Shown piece after piece: positions 15,490-24,315 of a stretch of 64,000 bases of DNA. The translations under genes and the position numbers were made by a program. The notes beneath the pieces are model-generated. The model was not told the DNA's origin, made no database searches, and saw nothing but the letters and a program-made list of their open reading frames with translations. The DNA comes from Caldilineales bacterium. GTDB taxonomy: Bacteria; Chloroflexota; Anaerolineae; J102. The stretch is from positions 119,034 to 183,033 of the forward strand of contig JAIBAP010000002.1 of the NCBI GenBank assembly GCA_019695115.1, given 5' to 3'. Position 1 is the first letter of the stretch. Each line of letters opens with the position of its first letter.

Positions 15490-17541
15490 ATGCGTTGGTT
15501 TCGCCTTCTTCTTGGTTTCATCCTCGGCGCCGCAGTGGGGGCGCTGCTGCTCCTGGCCACGCGCGGGTTCATTGGCTTGCCGCTGCTGGCCGAGTGGCCC
15601 TACTACTCGCTGATTTCGATGGCCGTCTTCTCCGGTCTCGTCGGCCTGATGCTCGGCATCGACCGCGAGCTGGGGTTGCCGCGTGGTTTGGTGGGGATGG
15701 CGATCGGCTTCATCCTCGGTTTGGTGCTCACCACCACCCTCCGCGCCTTGCTGGGCCTGGAGCCGTGGGATGCCGAGTCGGCCTGGGTGATCGCCGCCTT
15801 CTTCGCCCCCATTGGCTTCCTGCTGGGCGTCGGCGCCCTCACCGACTGGCTGAGGTGGGTCGGCGGTGTGCACACACCCGAACAACACGGCCCGCCCGCC
15901 CGCAAGCCGGCCTGGTTCCGCTATTTCGGCTTCGACCAGAACCACAAGGTCATCGGCATCCAATACATCATCACCGGCATTCTGGTGATGGGCGTCGGTG
16001 GGACGCTGGCGATGATCTTCCGCACCGAGTTGATGTTCGAGGGTCTGCAGTTCCTTCGCCCCGACACCTTCAACACCTTGATCAGCATGCACGGCATCAT
16101 CATGATCGCCTCGATCCTGTTGGGGGTGGGCGGCATGGCCAACTACCTGGTGCCGCTGCTGCTGGGAGCCAACGACATGGCCTTCCCGCGGCTCAATGGC
16201 TTCGCCTTCTGGATCACCGTGCCCAGCGCCATTCTCATCTTGATGTCCATCTTCTTCGGCGGCTGGGATACGGGTTGGACGGGCTATGCGCCGTTGAGCG
16301 TGCGCACGGTCATGGGCATCAATTTCTTCATGATCGGCATGTTCTTCTTCGGCTTCTCGTCGATTTTGGGGTCGATCAACCTGATCGTGACAACGCTGAG
16401 GATGCGAGCGCCCGGCATGACGCTGTTCCGTATGCCGATCTTCGTCTGGGCTGTCTTTGCCACTTCGCTCATCCAGCTCACGGCCACGCAGTTCATCGGT
16501 CTCTCGTTCCTGATGGTGGTGTTGGAACGCAACCTGGGCATGGGCTTTTTCGAGACAGCCGCCGGCGGCAACCCCATCCTCTTCCAACACCTGTTCTGGT
16601 TCTACTCGCATCCCGCCGTCTACATCTTCATCCTGCCCGGCCTGGGCGTGGTGAGCGAACTGCTGCCGGTGTTCTCGCGCAAACCGCTCTTCGGCTACAA
16701 ATGGATCGCCCTCTCCAGCCTGGCCATCGCCTTGCTGGGTTTCCTGGTCTGGGCGCACCACATGTTCGCTGCCGGCATGGCCGACGCTTTGCGCCTGCCG
16801 TTTATGTACACAACGATGCTGGTGGCGGTGCCCACTGGGGTCAAGTTCTTCAGTTGGCTGGGGACGGTGTGGCGCGGGAAGTTGTTCTTCCCCACACCGA
16901 TGCTTTTCGTCTTGGCCTCGATCGCCGTCTTCTTGATCGGCGGTCTCACCGGCCCGCCCCTGGCCACGGTGCCCACCGACCTCCATCTCCACGACTCCTA
17001 CTTCGTGGTCGGTCATTTCCATGCCACCATGTTCGGCGGCTTCGTCTTCCCCTTCTTCGCCGCCCTGTACTACTGGTATCCCAAGATCTCGGGCCGGATG
17101 TACAACGAGCGTCTGGGCCAGATCCACTTCGGCCTCCAGACCGCCGGCTTCTACATCATGTCGCTGACCATGGCTCGCGCCGGCTTGCTGGGGATGCGTC
17201 GCCGCATCGTCGATTACGACCCCGCCCTGCACCTGCAGACCATGCACATCATCATGACCATCGCCGGCTTCACCATCTTCTTCGGCGTGCTCATCGGTCT
17301 CTACAACCTGGTGATGAGCGCCCGCCGCGGCCCGGTGGCAGCCATGAACCCCTGGGGGTCGCGCTCGCCCGAGTGGCTGCTGCCCTCGCCCGTGCCCGAA
17401 CACAACTACCCCGAACCGTTCGAGGTGGTGGGCGACCCCTACGGCTACGGCCTGCCTGGGTCGGTTTATGTACGCATGAACGGCGGCCACCACGCCGAAC
17501 CCGCACACGACCCGGCCGTAGCGGCTCTACCCGCGCGCTGA
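15490..17541 (+). CDS. coxA: Cytochrome c oxidase subunit I (A2-type) with N-terminal membrane extension
   Basis: This 683-aa protein starts behind AGGAGAG (15473-15479). Residues 1-145 are an extra module with about four hydrophobic segments, rich in Gly, absent from ordinary subunit I. The catalytic core follows: HGIIM (heme a ligand region), WFYSHPAVYIFILPG, VWAHHMF (CuB histidines) and VGHFHATMFGG (heme ligands). Tyr372-Ser373 precede His374, so the D-channel glutamate of A1 oxidases (HPEVY) is replaced by the YSHP motif of A2 oxidases such as Thermus caa3. It reduces oxygen to water and pumps protons. Confidence 0.95.
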   Translation: MRWFRLLLGFILGAAVGALLLLATRGFIGLPLLAEWPYYSLISMAVFSGLVGLMLGIDRELGLPRGLVGMAIGFILGLVLTTTLRALLGLEPWDAESAWVIAAFFAPIGFLLGVGALTDWLRWVGGVHTPEQHGPPARKPAWFRYFGFDQNHKVIGIQYIITGILVMGVGGTLAMIFRTELMFEGLQFLRPDTFNTLISMHGIIMIASILLGVGGMANYLVPLLLGANDMAFPRLNGFAFWITVPSAILILMSIFFGGWDTGWTGYAPLSVRTVMGINFFMIGMFFFGFSSILGSINLIVTTLRMRAPGMTLFRMPIFVWAVFATSLIQLTATQFIGLSFLMVVLERNLGMGFFETAAGGNPILFQHLFWFYSHPAVYIFILPGLGVVSELLPVFSRKPLFGYKWIALSSLAIALLGFLVWAHHMFAAGMADALRLPFMYTTMLVAVPTGVKFFSWLGTVWRGKLFFPTPMLFVLASIAVFLIGGLTGPPLATVPTDLHLHDSYFVVGHFHATMFGGFVFPFFAALYYWYPKISGRMYNERLGQIHFGLQTAGFYIMSLTMARAGLLGMRRRIVDYDPALHLQTMHIIMTIAGFTIFFGVLIGLYNLVMSARRGPVAAMNPWGSRSPEWLLPSPVPEHNYPEPFEVVGDPYGYGLPGSVYVRMNGGHHAEPAHDPAVAALPAR

Positions 17542-17551
17542 TGACTTTCCG

Positions 17552-17584
17552 AGACCCTCAGGGTTTCTAAAACCTTGAGGGTCT
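17552..17584. repeat. 14-bp-stem hairpin between coxA and coxD
   Basis: AGACCCTCAGGGTT (17552-17565) pairs with AACCTTGAGGGTCT (17571-17584) with a single G-T pair and a 5-nt loop. No T-run follows. It may protect or process the coxBA part of the transcript, or be a dispersed palindromic element. Confidence 0.75.
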
Positions 17585-17608
17585 TCGATAGGCAAGGATC
17601 ACGAAGCA

Positions 17609-17836
17609 ATGAAGAAGCAACCCGAATCCAAGGACATGGGCAAGAAACGATTGTACCGCACTGGTGTGTGGGTGCTCGTCGCCCTCATGTTTCTCGAAGT
17701 CTGCGATTATGTTTCCGCCCAGTTGACCGGTGGCTCGATCACCATCCTGCTCGTCCTGGCCCTGATCAACGCCGCCATCATCATCCAATATTTCATGCAC
17801 ATCGGCGAGTTGTTTACCAACGAGGAGCGCCACTGA
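17609..17836 (+). CDS. Cytochrome c oxidase subunit IV-like small membrane protein
   Basis: This 75-aa protein starts at ATG with AAGGA at 17594-17598. A basic N-terminus precedes two hydrophobic helices: GVWVLVALMFLEVCDYV and ITILLVLALINAAIIIQYFM, the second ending in HIGEL. Two helices, with the QYFMHIGEL ending just before subunit III, fit the bacterial COX4/CtaF-type fourth subunit, which stabilises the complex. Its stop overlaps the coxC start (TGATG). Confidence 0.8.
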   Translation: MKKQPESKDMGKKRLYRTGVWVLVALMFLEVCDYVSAQLTGGSITILLVLALINAAIIIQYFMHIGELFTNEERH

Positions 17837-18456
17837 TGACAACCGAAGTGCTTGCGCACGAGCAGCACCACGCCGGCGAGATCACGCCCGGCAAGCGTTT
17901 TGCCATGAACCGCCTGGCTCTGTGGCTGTTCCTGCTGTCCGAGACCTTCCTGTTCGGCGGCATCCTCATCACCCGCTTCTATCTGTGGGGGGCCACCCGC
18001 CCGCATCTGGATCAGGTGTTGGGGATGTCCGTGACGATCGTCCTCCTCATCAGCAGCTACTTCATGTACCGGGCTGAGACGGCCATCCGCCATGATGATC
18101 GCGGCGACTTCCTGCGCAGCATCATCGTCACCATCCTGCTGGGGACGGGCTTCCTGGTGGGGGTGATCGGGTTGGAATGGCGGACGGCCCCGGTCAACCT
18201 GCACACCGAGGGCAAGGATGCCATGTACGGCGCCGTGCTGTTCTTCATGACCGGTATGCACGCCTTCCATGTCCTTACCGGCATCATCTTGCTGGCCATC
18301 CTCGCCTACCGCGGCTACAAGGGCCATTTCTCGTCGCAGAAGTTCTGGGCGGTGGAGGCGGGCGCCATCTACTGGCACTTCGTCGATGTCGTCTGGGTCT
18401 TCTTCTTCCCGGCCCTCTACCTGATGGGCACACCCGCCGGCCCCCTGCACCACTGA
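17836..18456 (+). CDS. coxC: Cytochrome c oxidase subunit III
   Basis: This 206-aa protein starts at the ATG overlapping the upstream stop, with GAGGAG (17822-17827) as binding site. Five hydrophobic helices fit the short five-helix subunit III. Landmarks are LALWLFLLSETFLFGGIL, TGMHAFHVLTGI and the C-terminal YWHFVDVVWVFFFPALYL. Subunit III supports proton uptake and stability of subunit I. It is the last oxidase subunit gene, and a terminator follows. Confidence 0.95.
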   Translation: MTTEVLAHEQHHAGEITPGKRFAMNRLALWLFLLSETFLFGGILITRFYLWGATRPHLDQVLGMSVTIVLLISSYFMYRAETAIRHDDRGDFLRSIIVTILLGTGFLVGVIGLEWRTAPVNLHTEGKDAMYGAVLFFMTGMHAFHVLTGIILLAILAYRGYKGHFSSQKFWAVEAGAIYWHFVDVVWVFFFPALYLMGTPAGPLHH

Positions 18457-18500
18457 CGCCGGCGCGCCCCTGGTGCGGCGCTTTTCGGGCCGTACTGAAG

Positions 18501-18545
18501 CGGGATGGCCGGCGGTTGCACTGACCGCCCGCCATCCCGTTTTTT
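18501..18545 (+). terminator. Rho-independent terminator after coxC
   Basis: CGGGATGGCCGGCGG (18501-18515) pairs with CCGCCCGCCATCCCG (18525-18539) with one mismatch, followed by six T. It separates the oxidase subunits from ctaG, though read-through is possible. Confidence 0.88.
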
Positions 18546-18567
18546 GCGCCCTTGCCGCCACCCTGCC

Positions 18568-19542
18568 ATGATCGACTTCCTGCGAGCTATCTTCGGAACC
18601 TGGGAGCTGCGCCCGCTGGTGCTGGCCGTCCCTCTGCTTTTCGGCGCACTCTATCTGCGCGGGTGGCTGTACTTCTACCGGTTGGAGAACGCCCGGCCGC
18701 CGCAACGAGCGCGCCGTGGCGGCGGACGCCGCAGCGTTCGCCAGGCCGAGGTCTGGCGCCTGGCCTGCTACGGGGGCGGCCTGGCCCTCCTCATCTTCGC
18801 CCTCACCTCCGGCCTGGATGCCTACGCCGCCCTCTTGCTTTTCGTCCACATGATCCAGCACGAGATCCTGCTGATGTTCGTGCCGGCGCTGCTGTGGTTG
18901 GGCAATCCCTTTCCCTTCGTCGTCTGGGGCCTGCCGCGGCCCTTGCGACTGCGCACCGCCGCCTTGTTCGCCCAGCCTTCTCCCTTTCGCGCCCTCCTGG
19001 CCAGGATCGGCGCGCCGGCGGCCTCCTTGCTGATCCTGATCGTGGTCACATGGGTCTGGCACGACAGCAAGTTGTACAACCTCACCCTGGAGAATCGTCT
19101 GGTGCATGACCTGGAGCACCTGATGTTTTTCGCCGCCGGGATGCTGTTCTGGTGGCATGTGGTGGGAGCGGCCCCGCATCTCCGTGCGCCCATGAGTTAT
19201 CTTCGCCGCGGTCTCTACCTCGTCGTCGCCATCCCGCCCACCGTCGCCCTCGGCGCTTCGATTGCCTTTGCCCCCGAGCCGCTGTACAGCTATTACACCA
19301 CCGTCCCGCGCATGTGGGGGCTTTCGGCCCTGGATGACCAGATGTATGCTGGCGTGATCATGTGGGAGAGCATCATGAACTACATTGTCGCCATCCTGAC
19401 GGTGGTGGCGCTGCATCTGCGGGGCGAGGAACAGCAGCCGCCGCAGCCGGCGTCGATCTGGGAGCAGGCTGGCGGCGAATCGGCGCAGATGGCGCCGGGG
19501 CTTGAATCTCGGTCTGAATCAGGAATGGTGGCAAATGGATAG
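18568..19542 (+). CDS. ctaG: caa3 oxidase assembly factor CtaG
   Basis: This 324-aa polytopic membrane protein starts at ATG 18568. About seven hydrophobic segments are visible. The family signature is in the third and fourth: LFVHMIQHEILLMFVPALLWLGNP, with a conserved His and Glu. HDLEHLMFFAAGMLFWW supplies another His-rich helix. CtaG is needed for active caa3 oxidase in Bacillus, probably in copper delivery to the CuB site. The location right behind coxBADC fits. The last 45 residues are a polar tail, and the gene overlaps the next by eight bases. Confidence 0.88.
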   Translation: MIDFLRAIFGTWELRPLVLAVPLLFGALYLRGWLYFYRLENARPPQRARRGGGRRSVRQAEVWRLACYGGGLALLIFALTSGLDAYAALLLFVHMIQHEILLMFVPALLWLGNPFPFVVWGLPRPLRLRTAALFAQPSPFRALLARIGAPAASLLILIVVTWVWHDSKLYNLTLENRLVHDLEHLMFFAAGMLFWWHVVGAAPHLRAPMSYLRRGLYLVVAIPPTVALGASIAFAPEPLYSYYTTVPRMWGLSALDDQMYAGVIMWESIMNYIVAILTVVALHLRGEEQQPPQPASIWEQAGGESAQMAPGLESRSESGMVANG

Positions 19543-20065
19543 ATGGCTGCTGAGACGAGGCATCGCTATTGGCGCTTTGGGCGGGATGGTCATCCTTTTG
19601 CTGGCCGCCGGTTTGGTGTTGGCGCACGGCGGGGGCGCGCCACAACTGACCAACGAACCGGTTGGCCCCTACCTGCTCTCGGTCTGGTCTGACCCCGACC
19701 CGGCCGTGGTGGGCGCGCTGCACCTGACCCTGGCCCTGGCCGACGCCACTTCGGGCGCGCCCATCACCGCGGCCGATGTGACCGTGACGGCCCGAAACGG
19801 CGCTACGACCCTGGCGGCCCCGGCCAGCCACGAAGGCGCGCTGGTGCCGGAGTTCTACGAGGTCGATTTCGACCTGCCGGCTGCCGGTGAATGGCAATTT
19901 GACATAAATATCAGGGGTGAGGCCGGTGCGGGGCGGGCAGGCTTCGCCTTGACGGTGGCAGCCGGGGCGACGAATTGGCTGCTGATCGTATTGGTGGGGC
20001 TGGGGGGTGTGGCGGCGGGGTGTGTGGGGTGGTTGCTGTGGCGGGGGAGGGGGAAACGCCGCTGA
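19535..20065 (+). CDS. YtkA/FixH-like membrane-anchored exported protein
   Basis: The likely start is ATG 19535, inside the end of ctaG. The 176-aa product has a signal or anchor helix (about 9-28) ending in LAHGGG. An Ig-like beta-sandwich of about 105 residues follows (YLLSVWSDPDPAVVGALHLT to EWQFDINIRGE). It ends in a second membrane helix (LLIVLVGLGGVAAGCVGWLL) and a basic end. The design resembles YtkA-like and copper-resistance sandwich proteins found beside oxidase assembly genes. A role in copper handling is inference. Confidence 0.7.
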   Translation: MDRWLLRRGIAIGALGGMVILLLAAGLVLAHGGGAPQLTNEPVGPYLLSVWSDPDPAVVGALHLTLALADATSGAPITAADVTVTARNGATTLAAPASHEGALVPEFYEVDFDLPAAGEWQFDINIRGEAGAGRAGFALTVAAGATNWLLIVLVGLGGVAAGCVGWLLWRGRGKRR

Positions 20066-20204
20066 CGAAGCACCGGGCCGGACGATCGGGAGTGGTGGGG
20101 GTCAGGCCGCCGTCGTCGGCGCTGACGGTGCCATGGCCCTGCGGTCCTGTGGCCGACAGGACAGACGATGCCGTGTGTGATAGAATGACAGCCGAGGTGA
20201 TACG

Positions 20205-20525
20205 ATGGAAACACAAATGACTTTACAGCCATCTTCCTACGAACAGACCTTTATCAGCATCCTGCGCACCCTGCCTGCTGAGCGTGTAGCGCAAATTCTG
20301 GACTACGCCAGATATATTCAGTCGCAGACCCACGCTGACTTCGAGTTTCTGGATGAGGAAGAGACTGAGGAAGAAATCCTTGTGGACGAAGAACGTTGGG
20401 AGGCTCGGTTTGCAGCCTCTCAGTCTGGTTTGGCGAAGATGGCGGAGAAGGTGCGGGCAGATATTCGCTCGGGACGCACTCTGCCCCTGACCTTCACCAA
20501 AGATGGGGGAATCGCGCCAGGATGA
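20205..20525 (+). CDS. Antitoxin-like partner of a RelE/ParE-type module
   Basis: This 106-aa acidic protein starts at ATG behind GAGGTGA (20194-20200), with a TAGAAT -10-like box at 20181-20186. The N-terminal part (SILRTLPAERVAQILDYARYIQSQ) is a helix-rich segment like those of DUF2281 and Phd/AbrB-type antitoxins. The middle is strongly acidic (EFLDEEETEEEILVDEERWE). Its stop overlaps the downstream toxin start. By family rule it should neutralise the toxin and may repress its own promoter. I assign it mainly by context. Confidence 0.65.
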   Translation: METQMTLQPSSYEQTFISILRTLPAERVAQILDYARYIQSQTHADFEFLDEEETEEEILVDEERWEARFAASQSGLAKMAEKVRADIRSGRTLPLTFTKDGGIAPG

Positions 20526-20791
20526 AATCCCGCACCACCCCCGACTTTTGGGTGCTGTTTCGCGATCTCCCCCCCGAAGTCCAGCGCAAGGCGGCCAAGG
20601 CGTATCGTCTATGGCGTACAAATCCGTTTGCAGGAAGTCTACGTTTTAAGCGCGTCAGCGAAACAGAACCGATCTATTCCGTGCGTGTTGGGCGAGACTA
20701 TCGGGTTTTGGGACTGCTTGATGGTGACACAATGTACTGGTTTTTCATTGGTGGACATGACGAATATGAACGTCAATTAGAACGGATATAG
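20522..20791 (+). CDS. RelE/ParE-superfamily toxin
   Basis: This 89-aa protein starts at ATG 20522, overlapping the antitoxin stop. It has the superfamily pattern: an N-terminal helical hairpin (LPPEVQRKAAKAYRLWRTNPF), a strand SLRFKRV, then YSVRVGRDYRVLGLLDG and the terminal YWFFIGGHDEYERQL. The GRDYRVL arginine and the terminal H-x2-Y are where RelE-like toxins carry mRNA-cleavage residues. Whether it acts on the ribosome or on gyrase cannot be decided. Confidence 0.78.
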   Translation: MKSRTTPDFWVLFRDLPPEVQRKAAKAYRLWRTNPFAGSLRFKRVSETEPIYSVRVGRDYRVLGLLDGDTMYWFFIGGHDEYERQLERI

Positions 20792-20944
20792 ATAGTTCTG
20801 TATCTATAGGATCGTTGGTCTGACTGATTGCCGCTGTAGGGATGCATCTGTGATGATTCGATCAGGCCGTCACCACCCGGATCGCCCTCCCTGCCCCTCC
20901 TCATCCATCGCGTCGAACTGGCCCGCGCCCCCCGCTCTCGCCCC

Positions 20945-21520
20945 ATGTCGTCCGCGTCAACCCACCCTGACATCCATCGCTTTCTGCTCGCCTGGTCGGG
21001 TTGGGGCGGAACCCACGAGCTGCATGCCAACCCCACCTCGGCCCGCCTGGGCCTGCTGCGCTATCTGCGCGATCAGCAGGTGCGCGAGGTCTTGGCCTGG
21101 CCTGCAGGCCGGCTGCCCCTACCCGGCCTCGACGACGCCTTGCGCGACGCCGGTTTCGTCCTGGTCGAAGCCGAGGGACAGGAGCCAGGAACCGGGCTGG
21201 AAACGGGTCTGACGGGCGCCGACGCCGGGCTGATCGACACCGGCTCGCTCGTGTTCGAGCCAGGCCCCGGCCGTAGCTGGCTGCCCGCCCTGTTGCCCTC
21301 GCGCCACATCGTCATCCTGCCCTCGGGCCGCCTCTATCCCTCCCTGGCTGCCTGGCGGAGCCAACAAGTAGGCCGTGAGCAAGAAACGGCAGGGGCGTTG
21401 ATCGTTACCGGCCCCAGCATCAGCGCCGACATCGAATTCCATCGCCACCGGGGGACGTTTGGGCCGCGATTTTTGCACCTGATCCTTGTCGATGGCTTGG
21501 GCGGGAAACGTGAGGCGTGA
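20945..21520 (+). CDS. LUD-domain protein (LutC/YkgG-like), isolated
   Basis: This 191-aa protein shows the LUD pattern: an N-terminal helical segment, GFVLVEAE, ADAGLIDTGSLVFEPGPGRSWLPALLPSRHIVIL, and the hallmark TGPSISADIEFHRHRGTFGP with the final LHLILVDG. LutC belongs to the LutABC L-lactate oxidation complex, but no lutA or lutB lies nearby. This copy may therefore act alone or with distant partners. Start choice is by position only, as no ribosome binding site is visible. Confidence 0.82.
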   Translation: MSSASTHPDIHRFLLAWSGWGGTHELHANPTSARLGLLRYLRDQQVREVLAWPAGRLPLPGLDDALRDAGFVLVEAEGQEPGTGLETGLTGADAGLIDTGSLVFEPGPGRSWLPALLPSRHIVILPSGRLYPSLAAWRSQQVGREQETAGALIVTGPSISADIEFHRHRGTFGPRFLHLILVDGLGGKREA

Positions 21521-21592
21521 GGCGTGAGACGTGTTCCGTGTTCCGTGAAGCGTGAAACGTGAGGCGGGAGGGCGGGAGGCGGGAGGAGCGGA
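21517..21592. repeat. Heptanucleotide array GAGGCGT/GTTCCGT grading into GGCGGGA
   Basis: Units GAGGCGT, GAGACGT, GTTCCGT, GAAGCGT and GAAACGT follow with period seven from the end of the LUD gene. GGGAGGC/GGCGGGA units then lead into the palindrome at 21593. Confidence 0.85.
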
Positions 21593-21614
21593 GTTCGCAC
21601 GCCCACGTGCGAAC
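21593..21614. repeat. Dispersed palindrome GTTCGCAC-GCCCAC-GTGCGAAC, copy 2
   Basis: This copy has perfect 8-bp arms and a 6-nt centre, placed right after the heptad array. Confidence 0.9.
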
Positions 21615-21746
21615 CAAACGCGAACCCGAACCCACGCGCATCTGCGCCCCGCGCCCAGGCCCTGCTGCGAAGCGATGGGAAATTGCCAGGATCAGGGGAA
21701 AAGTGATATAGAATAAGCATCGAGCATTCTTCGTTTTGGGACAAGA

Positions 21747-24311
21747 GTGAAAATGGACCTGCTGACGACGGCTCCCGGTATCTTTCAGGCTTACTTTCGC
21801 GAGAACAGATTGCGCGCCCCCGGCACGGGCGATCTCGACGACGATGCCGCCCTGGCCCTGCACCTGCTCACCTTCTTGGGCAATTACCAGCAGCACGAGG
21901 GCTACTGGCCCGATCGCGACCTGCACAAGACCATGCGCAACACCTGCCATGCCCTCGACGCCCTGCACCTCCTCAATCTGCCCGCCCCCAGCCAGGAGAC
22001 AATGGCGGGCGGCAGCGCCTGGTTGGTCAACCTCTCGTCTGACGATGCGCCGAATGGGAACGGCGAGGAAATGGACTCGCCCCGGTGGCACCCCAGCCGC
22101 TTCAAGACCCTGACCTGGTTGGCTGCTTTCGACGATGCCGCCGTGCAGGGGGATTTTCAGCGCCTGGCCCAGCATGTCGACCGCAGCGGCTACCTGCGCA
22201 ATGTCCTCCATCGCCACCTGCTGGCGACGCTGATCTTCCTCGACACCCTCTTCTATCTCGGCCAGAACCGGACCTTGCCCGATTTGTGGCGCCAGGCCCA
22301 GGATCGCGCCCTGGGCGCCATCCGGCGCGAGTTGGCCATCTGGCGCGAGAACCCCAGCACGGCCGAAGCGTTCGTCTCGGCTCAGGAACTCAGCTATGCC
22401 CTGGACGTCCTCCTGGCCTACGGCGAGCTGTCGTTGCCCGATGTCATGGCCGAGGAGATCCGCCGCAGCCTGGTGGCCGAGCTCGACACCAACGACGAAA
22501 GCGAACTCCTGAAAGAGGAAGCCCTCTACTGCTGCATCCAACTCAGCCGGCATTTCGGCCAACACCCCGACACGCAGCGCCTGCTGGGACGGCTGCGCAC
22601 CGTCCTGTTGCGCGGCTATCAGAGCGGAAGCCAGGGTGTGGCCATGCAGGAATTCCCTTTTCACGCCCTGGTCTTGCGCCTGCTCGTCTCCCATCACGAT
22701 GCCCGCCTGAGCAGCGCCATCTTCAACCAACTCATCCGCACCTACACCGACCAATCGCGCTCGGTGCAGCAAGCTCGCGATGCCGAGATCAAGACCGACT
22801 TGCGCCAACTCCTCAAGCAATACCTGGTTCTGGTGGACATCAAGGGCTTGCAGGAACTGGGCGGCGGCATGAAGGCGGAGAAAGTCTACGCCGTCGAGTT
22901 CGAGGTGGCCCTGAGCCTGCCCGATGAACGTCAAGACGCCGCTCCCGTCTGGTCGGAAGTCCAGAAACTCGTGCTCAAAACCGCGCCTTACGAGGACTTG
23001 CAGCGCTCCATCGACCAATATCACTCCCTGCCCCCCGCCCTCCGCTCGCTCTTTGCCGCCCAGGCGCACGAACCCTACATGGTCGAGACCAGCCACGGGA
23101 AAACGGGCTATTTGATCATGCAGGACCTCTTGCACATGCCAACCCTGGCGGCGGTGTTGGACGACCTCGATGCCCCGAAGCTGACGGCGCCTCAGGAGCG
23201 GTCGCTGGCCTTCGTCGTCTCGCGGGTGGCCGAGGCCCTGCACCGCATCCATCGTGAAGAACTGATCGTCGGTGACGACTATGCCGGGGACCAGATCTTC
23301 CGCCTTTATCTGGCCCCGCTCGAAGAGAAGATCATCCAACTTGGCCAACGCTTTCCCCGTCTCAAACCCGAATTGCGCGGGCTGAAGTTCAATGGACATG
23401 GCTTCAGATCACTGCAACACTACATGGACGCCCTCCAGAGCCGCGCCAACCGGCTCAACCCCACCTGTCTTTGTCGCGTGCATGGCGACTGCCACTCGCG
23501 CAACATCATGGTCGATCGTCAAAGCGGCCGGGTGATGTTCATCGACCTGGATCGCAGCAGCCGGTCGGGCGACTATATCGACGATTTCGCCCTCCTGCTC
23601 GAAGACGTCTGCGTTTATCGCTATCTTAGCGACGGCAAGGGCCACAGCGTGTTGCGCGCCGGCGATGTCGCGCATGGCGCTGGCGCCGATGCCGGCGCCG
23701 GCTGGCGCTTCACCCGCTCGCTCCTCCCCGAACCGTTCGCGCAACGCTTTCAGAGCGCCCTGCTCGGCCATCTGCCCACCTATGCCCTGACCATGCACGG
23801 CGACGACAACTGGCGGCCACGGTTGTGGCTGGCCACGGCCGTCCGGCTGGTGGGGTTGGCCACATTGGTGCCCGAGGAGCAGACGGCCGTCGTTCTTTTT
23901 GCTGAGGCCGTGCGGCTGCTCGACACGCTTCACCGGCACCTGGCCCGGAACGAGCCTCTCCCCCAGCTTTTGTTTGGCGTCAGCGGCCCGGCCGCCCCCG
24001 ATTCGTCCCACAGCGAGCGCGAGGCCAGGCTGGTGCGCTTGCTGCAACAAACCTTCCCGGCCCTGACCATCCGCCCGGCCGGCCAGCGTTACGAATTCCG
24101 CACCGCCGATGGTCAGCTCTGCGCCGTGCTCATGGCCGTCGAACGCGTCTGGCGGCTAATGCTCACCACCACCCCCGAGCTCCTGAGACAGGTCGCGCCC
24201 GAGGTCCGGCCTCACCGCTCTGGCGCCCTGCAATCCCGAGTCGATCTCCCGCCCGACCCCGACGGCGCCCTGGCCCTGGCCGCCGCCTGCCTGCGCGTCA
24301 CCCTGGGATGA
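21747..24311 (+). CDS. Alpha-toroid/APH-like kinase fusion, first gene of an unnamed operon
   Basis: The 854-aa product starts at GTG 21747 or ATG 21753. Residues 30-90 (LLTFLGNYQQHEGYWPD, LHKTMRNTCHALDALHLL) resemble the QW-like helical pairs of prenyltransferase/squalene-cyclase toroids, and all-helical sequence continues to about 380. A phosphotransferase domain follows (about 440-650): YLIMQDLLHMPTL as hinge, Brenner-type HGDCHSRNIM (His579, Asp581, Asn587) and FIDLDRSSRSGDYIDD (Asp600), as in aminoglycoside and choline kinases. The last 150 residues are mixed alpha/beta. No membrane helix is seen. Substrate unknown. It is followed four bases later by an ATPase gene. Confidence 0.75.
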   Translation: MKMDLLTTAPGIFQAYFRENRLRAPGTGDLDDDAALALHLLTFLGNYQQHEGYWPDRDLHKTMRNTCHALDALHLLNLPAPSQETMAGGSAWLVNLSSDDAPNGNGEEMDSPRWHPSRFKTLTWLAAFDDAAVQGDFQRLAQHVDRSGYLRNVLHRHLLATLIFLDTLFYLGQNRTLPDLWRQAQDRALGAIRRELAIWRENPSTAEAFVSAQELSYALDVLLAYGELSLPDVMAEEIRRSLVAELDTNDESELLKEEALYCCIQLSRHFGQHPDTQRLLGRLRTVLLRGYQSGSQGVAMQEFPFHALVLRLLVSHHDARLSSAIFNQLIRTYTDQSRSVQQARDAEIKTDLRQLLKQYLVLVDIKGLQELGGGMKAEKVYAVEFEVALSLPDERQDAAPVWSEVQKLVLKTAPYEDLQRSIDQYHSLPPALRSLFAAQAHEPYMVETSHGKTGYLIMQDLLHMPTLAAVLDDLDAPKLTAPQERSLAFVVSRVAEALHRIHREELIVGDDYAGDQIFRLYLAPLEEKIIQLGQRFPRLKPELRGLKFNGHGFRSLQHYMDALQSRANRLNPTCLCRVHGDCHSRNIMVDRQSGRVMFIDLDRSSRSGDYIDDFALLLEDVCVYRYLSDGKGHSVLRAGDVAHGAGADAGAGWRFTRSLLPEPFAQRFQSALLGHLPTYALTMHGDDNWRPRLWLATAVRLVGLATLVPEEQTAVVLFAEAVRLLDTLHRHLARNEPLPQLLFGVSGPAAPDSSHSEREARLVRLLQQTFPALTIRPAGQRYEFRTADGQLCAVLMAVERVWRLMLTTTPELLRQVAPEVRPHRSGALQSRVDLPPDPDGALALAAACLRVTLG

Positions 24312-24315
24312 TGCC

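Noticed and set aside
14767..17508. A 913-codon open frame on the minus strand under coxB/coxA
   Set aside because: His/Gln/Asp-rich shadow of oxidase codons with no motif, while the plus-strand genes have all metal ligands.
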